Positions 60,513 through 64,000 of a DNA stretch of 64,000 nucleotides are shown piece by piece. The stretch comes from Mannheimia varigena (GTDB lineage Bacteria; Pseudomonadota; Gammaproteobacteria; Enterobacterales; Pasteurellaceae). The DNA lies in assembly GCF_013377235.1 (NCBI RefSeq), contig NZ_CP016226.1:248001-312000 (forward strand), read 5' to 3'. Numbering within the stretch: position 1 is the first letter of the stretch; every line of letters starts with the position of its first letter. The notes under the pieces were generated by a model. It saw only the letters and a program-made list of their open reading frames with translations. It had not been told where the DNA came from and ran no database searches. Position numbers and translations under genes: made by a program.

Positions 60513-62873
60513 TTAACACCTACTAAATACGGGCTCTTCAAACACCGTCACTTTAGGAGCTTCTCCCTCAAATTTTTCAACTTGTACAGTAGTGGTATTT
60601 GGGGCGTTGCCTTGTCCAAGTTTGGAAGAACCTTCGTTTCTCGTCAGCACATTCGGGTTGCCGTTTTTGCACAGCGGTGAGTCTGAACCGAGATCTTGTG
60701 GGTCATACCAACCGCCTTCGTAAAGGGCGACCGTGCCTTGAATAATACCCTCTGTTACCACTGCTCCTGCCAGCACTTGCCCTCGTTTGTTAAAAATTCG
60801 CACAATATCACCGCTTGTAATGCTACGTTCAGCGGCATCTTGGGTGTGAATAAGCAGCGGTTCTCTGCCATTGACCTCGTAATATTGGCGAAGCGAAGAG
60901 TACGCAAGCTGGCTATGCAAACGATATTTAATGTGCGGAGTGACTAACGCCAGAGGTTCGGCTACCGTGGTTTTGCCTGAATATTCCTGATGCTCGAACC
61001 ACGTTGGGTGGCCTTTGCAGTCGTCATAACCCATTTTCGCTACGGTTTCGGAGAAAATCTCGATTTTGCCCGATGGCGTAGCCAGTTTGTGGGTGATTGG
61101 GTCTGCTCGGTAGCCTTGATAACGCACGAAGTTGTTGCCGTTCTCCCCTTCTGCTTTAAAGGCTAATACGCTATTTTTCGCCCAAAACTCCTCAAAAGTC
61201 GGTAATGGAGTGCCGGCTTTCTGCCCTGCCTCAAAGCCGATTTGGTAGAACTCTTTCAACCAATCCATTTCGCTTTTGTTTTCGGTAAATTCGGCTTCTT
61301 TGCCTGCTCGTTTTGCCAGTTCTGCAAAAATATCGTAATCATTTTTCGCTTCAAATTGCGGTGGCACAACTTGCTTCATCGGAATGATATTTTTCACCAC
61401 ATAATCGCCAGAAACCGTGACATCGTTACGTTCGTAACTTGTGGTCGCAGGCAACACAATATCCGCCATTCGGGCGGTTGGCGTCCAAAAACATTCGTTT
61501 ACGATTACGGTTTCAGGCTGCTGCCATGCTTTAACTAAATAGTTGGTATCTGGGTGGTGGGCGAATGGATTACCGCCCGCCCAATAGACTAATTTTATGT
61601 TCGGGTAATGCAACATCTGTCCGTTGTATTCAAACGGCTGATTTGGCTTGAGCAAGGCATCGGCAATGCGAGCTACCGGAAAAAACGGCATTGCGGGGTT
61701 TGGTTTACCAGCGTTGATCATCCCCATTCGCACGCCTGAATTGAGATCTAAGCCGTCCGTGGAATAGCGATAATTCAGCCCAAAGCCACCGCCCGGTAAG
61801 CCGATTTGCCCAAGCATTGCGGCCAACGTCACTAATGCCCAATGGCTCTGCTCACCGTGTTGTAAACGTTGCAAGCCCCAGCCTGACATTAACATTGTGC
61901 GGTTTGCCACAAAAGCGTGGGCTAATGCTTGGATTGTGTCTGTTGAAATGCCGCAAATTTGGCTCGCCCATTCAGCCGTTTTTGGCTGGTTGTCGGTTTT
62001 ACCAAGCACATAGTCGCTAAATGTCTCGAAACCGACAGTATATTTCGCTAAAAAGTCGTGATCGTGCAGGTTTTCGCTAATTAATGTATGGGCAATCCCC
62101 AACATCAAGGCAACGTCCGTGCCAGTGTTAATCGGCAACCACTCTGCTTCCAAAAATTGGCAGGTTTCGCTCTTCACCGGGTCAATGCAGATAATGCGTT
62201 TACCGCTGGCTTTGAGCTTGGCGAGGTAATCAATACCTTCCGGGTCGGCGGAAGTCCACGCAATACGAAGCGTATTGAGCGGATTAGATGACCAAATCAC
62301 CAACAATTCGGTACTTTCCACAATGGTGTGCCAACTGGTTTGCTGGGAGTAAACCTCAATATTGCCCAAAACGTGCGGCATAATCACCTGCACCGCACCG
62401 GTGGAATAATCGCCTCTTGTGTTGATAAAACCGCCGGTCACGTTCAAATAGCGTTGCAAAAGCGTGCGAGAAGCGTGCAGATAGCCACAACTATACCAGC
62501 CGTAAGAGCCACCGAAAATCGCCTCGCTGCCATATTGCTCACGTATTCGCTGAATGTCGTTTGCAACCAAATCAAAGGCTTTGTTCCAAGAGATTCGCAC
62601 CCACTCATCACGCCCACGCAAGGTGGTGTCAGGGTTGCCCTCTAAGTAGCCTTTACGCACCATCGGATACTTCACTCGAACCGAGCTATAAAGCTGATCC
62701 GCCACCACATCTTGCAGTTCGTTTTGATGATTTTTCGCTAAACTGCCCTCCGATTTTGTTACTCTGCCGTTTTCCACCGTCACATTCAACGCTCCCCAGT
62801 GGGCTGCGGTGGTAATCGTATTGTCAGGTTTATCAAGGAAAACAAACTTCCCTTTCTCAAATTGTGTATTCAT
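60513..62873 (-). CDS. bisC: Biotin sulfoxide reductase-like molybdoenzyme
   Basis: 786 residues of the DMSO-reductase family, aligning along its length with E. coli BisC (TAAHWG, VRKG, GSYGWYSCGYLHASRTLLQRY, GDYSTGAAQVIMP-type block, QLGQGN-like end). A serine (GDYSTGA) is at the molybdenum position. There is no N-terminal Tat signal, so a cytoplasmic BisC-like role is favoured over periplasmic TorZ. The family reduces S- and N-oxides such as biotin or methionine sulfoxide and TMAO. No cytochrome partner gene adjoins it. Confidence 0.87.
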   Translation of the reverse strand: MNTQFEKGKFVFLDKPDNTITTAAHWGALNVTVENGRVTKSEGSLAKNHQNELQDVVADQLYSSVRVKYPMVRKGYLEGNPDTTLRGRDEWVRISWNKAFDLVANDIQRIREQYGSEAIFGGSYGWYSCGYLHASRTLLQRYLNVTGGFINTRGDYSTGAVQVIMPHVLGNIEVYSQQTSWHTIVESTELLVIWSSNPLNTLRIAWTSADPEGIDYLAKLKASGKRIICIDPVKSETCQFLEAEWLPINTGTDVALMLGIAHTLISENLHDHDFLAKYTVGFETFSDYVLGKTDNQPKTAEWASQICGISTDTIQALAHAFVANRTMLMSGWGLQRLQHGEQSHWALVTLAAMLGQIGLPGGGFGLNYRYSTDGLDLNSGVRMGMINAGKPNPAMPFFPVARIADALLKPNQPFEYNGQMLHYPNIKLVYWAGGNPFAHHPDTNYLVKAWQQPETVIVNECFWTPTARMADIVLPATTSYERNDVTVSGDYVVKNIIPMKQVVPPQFEAKNDYDIFAELAKRAGKEAEFTENKSEMDWLKEFYQIGFEAGQKAGTPLPTFEEFWAKNSVLAFKAEGENGNNFVRYQGYRADPITHKLATPSGKIEIFSETVAKMGYDDCKGHPTWFEHQEYSGKTTVAEPLALVTPHIKYRLHSQLAYSSLRQYYEVNGREPLLIHTQDAAERSITSGDIVRIFNKRGQVLAGAVVTEGIIQGTVALYEGGWYDPQDLGSDSPLCKNGNPNVLTRNEGSSKLGQGNAPNTTTVQVEKFEGEAPKVTVFEEPVFSRC

Positions 62874-62938
62874 TTAAATCGCCTTTGTGTTTGCTAAATT
62901 AGAGCGGAATTTACTGGATTGCAGCAGAACTTGCAACG

Positions 62939-62986
62939 ACAAGCGGTAGAAAAATTGCAATGTTTTGCAAAAATTTGACCGCTTGT
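62939..62986. repeat. Inverted uptake-sequence pair upstream of bisC
   Basis: ACAAGCGGT (62939-62947) and ACCGCTTGT (62978-62986) with GCAATGTTTTGC inside. It lies between divergent genes, so a terminator role is not obvious; it may be a pure uptake site or a relic. Confidence 0.5.
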
Positions 62987-63060
62987 CTTGCCTTCTCTAT
63001 TTAAGTGATTAGAATTCGCTATTTTTCTCATACAAAGTAAAAATAACAACCGAAAACTCT

Positions 63061-63896
63061 TTTTCCCAGAACGTATTCGGGACATTAAAACAAATTGCGT
63101 TAGAAAATCGCAAAAAATTATCTGGTACTTTTCCCTTGTGGGCGTGGAGAATTTGCTGCTGTTGCTCTATCCGTTAGTCGGTGGGCTGGCGGTAAATGCC
63201 GTGATGAACCACAATGTTTGGCTGGCGTTGCTCTATGCGGTGATGGTGTTTGCCATTTGGTCGGTGGGATCAGCTCGGCGAGCGGTGGATACTCGGGTAT
63301 TTGTGCGGATTTACGCCGATCTTGCGGTGAATGCGCTACTTAAAAGGCAGCACCTCTTCTGCTACGGCTCACGCTGCTCTAGCACGGCAATTTGTCGATT
63401 TCTTTGAGGAACATTTACCAATGCTGATTACCGCTGTTTTTAATATTGTCGGTTCGGTGGTGATGTTATTGGTGATTGAATTTTGGTCTGGGCTATTGGC
63501 TCTAGGCATTTTGCTTGGCTGGGTTGCCATTCTGCCTCACTATATGCGAATGAATGACCACCTCTATTTCAAGCTCAATAATCGCTTGGAAAATGAAGTT
63601 GCCGTGATTGAATACGGAGAAAGTCAACGGCTCGTCAAGCATTACGGCTTGCTAGCAAAGTTACGCATCGCTATTTCTAACCGTGAAGCCTTGAGTTTCC
63701 TGCTTATCGGCATTTCACTTTGCGTGCTTTTGGCTAAACGCTGGCAATGCTCAGCTTGCGAGAAAATGTCTCCGCAGGCCATATTTATGCGGTGCTGACT
63801 TACCTTTGGGCTTTCGCCTTTTCACTCGATGATATGCCAAGATTAGTGGAAAAATTCTCCGAGCTAAAAGACATCGGAAAACGGGTTGAGGTCTGA
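63061..63896 (+). pseudogene. ABC transporter six-transmembrane domain protein, disrupted by frameshifts
   Basis: Pieces of one membrane protein appear in alternating frames. TLKQIALENRKKLSGTF (63082-63132) has no clear start codon. VGVENLLLLLYPLVGG to NALLK (63138-63341) is in a second frame. GSTSSATAHAALARQFVDFFEEHLP onward (63343-63740) is in a third segment. The end, MLSLRENVSAGHIYAVLTY to the TGA at 63894, returns to the second frame. That is three shifts (about 63130, 63340 in an AAAA run, 63745). About 270 residues can be pieced together, with several membrane helices and the KLNNRLENEVAVIE coupling region; no ATPase domain is present. Confidence 0.8.
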
Positions 63897-63904
63897 CAAG
63901 CGGT
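63896..63904 (+). repeat. Single uptake core overlapping the pseudogene stop
   Basis: ACAAGCGGT begins on the last base of the TGA and continues TTAAATTT, the extended uptake motif. A TTTTGCAAA follows, but no inverse partner. Confidence 0.6.
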
Positions 63905-63947
63905 TAAATTTGTGAGGAATTTTGCAAAAGGGTGTTTGGGAAGTAAA

Positions 63948-63975
63948 AATAATCCGACCATAGGGTCGGATTATT
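63948..63975. terminator. Terminator hairpin near the window end
   Basis: AATAATCCGACC / GGTCGGATTATT, a 12-bp stem with a 4-base loop. The A tract to its left gives TTTTACTT on the minus strand, so it may end a minus-strand gene beyond the window. Confidence 0.75.
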
Positions 63976-64000
63976 ACTTTAATGAAGGGATTATACCGCA

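Noticed and set aside
62328..62815. Plus-strand open frames inside bisC
   Set aside because: They are shadows of the well-supported bisC frame, low in complexity and without family features.
1..64000. Toxin-antitoxin pairs, CRISPR arrays, restriction systems, prophage or transposase genes
   Set aside because: I looked for them on both strands and found none; the only accessory-like items are the XRE orphan and the ABC pseudogene.

Overview
The window is a gene-dense chromosome segment from a member of the Pasteurellaceae, most likely the Mannheimia/Actinobacillus group. Three things point there. The 9-base DNA-uptake core ACAAGCGGT, the Apl-type rather than the Haemophilus-type uptake sequence, recurs throughout, often as inverted pairs with an internal TTGCAAA. 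The proteins resemble Haemophilus and E. coli orthologues throughout. A chromosomal nicotinamide phosphoribosyltransferase (nadV) predicts growth without NAD (V factor), as is typical of Mannheimia. I see no rRNA, tRNA, CRISPR array, prophage or intact insertion sequence; this is core chromosome with a few unusual spots.

Layout. 1-8273 (+): end of pheT, ihfA, an NlpC/P60 lipoprotein, degS, cmk, rpsA, ihfB, lapA-lapB, pyrF, yciH. 8314-10358 (-): ushA, dgkA. 10613-14239 (+): sstT, with an attenuator-like leader, then comEC. 14268-21050 (-): hcr-hcp, queA, and a purE-asparaginase-purK operon under a PurR box. 21225-23804 (+): sspA-sspB, an orphan ABC substrate-binding protein, a GlsB/YeaQ-type membrane protein. 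A LysR regulator (-) faces topA (+). 27574-30389 (-): yvcK-like, perM, a methyltransferase. Then arfA (+), bioD and a ROK-type regulator (-). 32858-40168 (+): rnd, lrp-ftsK, ypfJ, aroG, tsaB. 40277-41127 (-): tdk, zapB. 41324-46018: glpX (+), an orphan XRE regulator (-), pepP, yegP-like and argA (+). 46095-52806 (-): ilvIH, carbonic anhydrase, ackA-pta. 53048-55024 (+): cpdB. 55098-62873 (-): nadV, dapB-metB, ygdD-rlmM, bisC. The window closes with a multiply frameshifted ABC-transporter pseudogene (+).

The genes cover translation (pheT, rpsA, arfA, queA, rlmM), nucleoid and topology (both IHF subunits, topA, lrp, ftsK, zapB), envelope maintenance (degS, lapAB, dgkA, NlpC lipoprotein), nucleotide and NAD scavenging (ushA, cpdB, tdk, nadV), amino-acid synthesis (aroG, argA, ilvIH, dapB, metB), anaerobic and nitrosative metabolism (hcp-hcr, bisC, ackA-pta) and competence (comEC).

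No wholly new multi-gene system is evident. The most interesting observations are an intrinsic terminator just upstream of sstT, preceded by a five-codon leader ORF ending in threonine; a hairpin spanning the arfA stop codon, as expected for non-stop-mRNA control; an asparaginase embedded in a PurR-controlled purine operon; a TrpR-like operator over the aroG -10 box; and covarying arms of paired uptake sequences that look like selected terminators.
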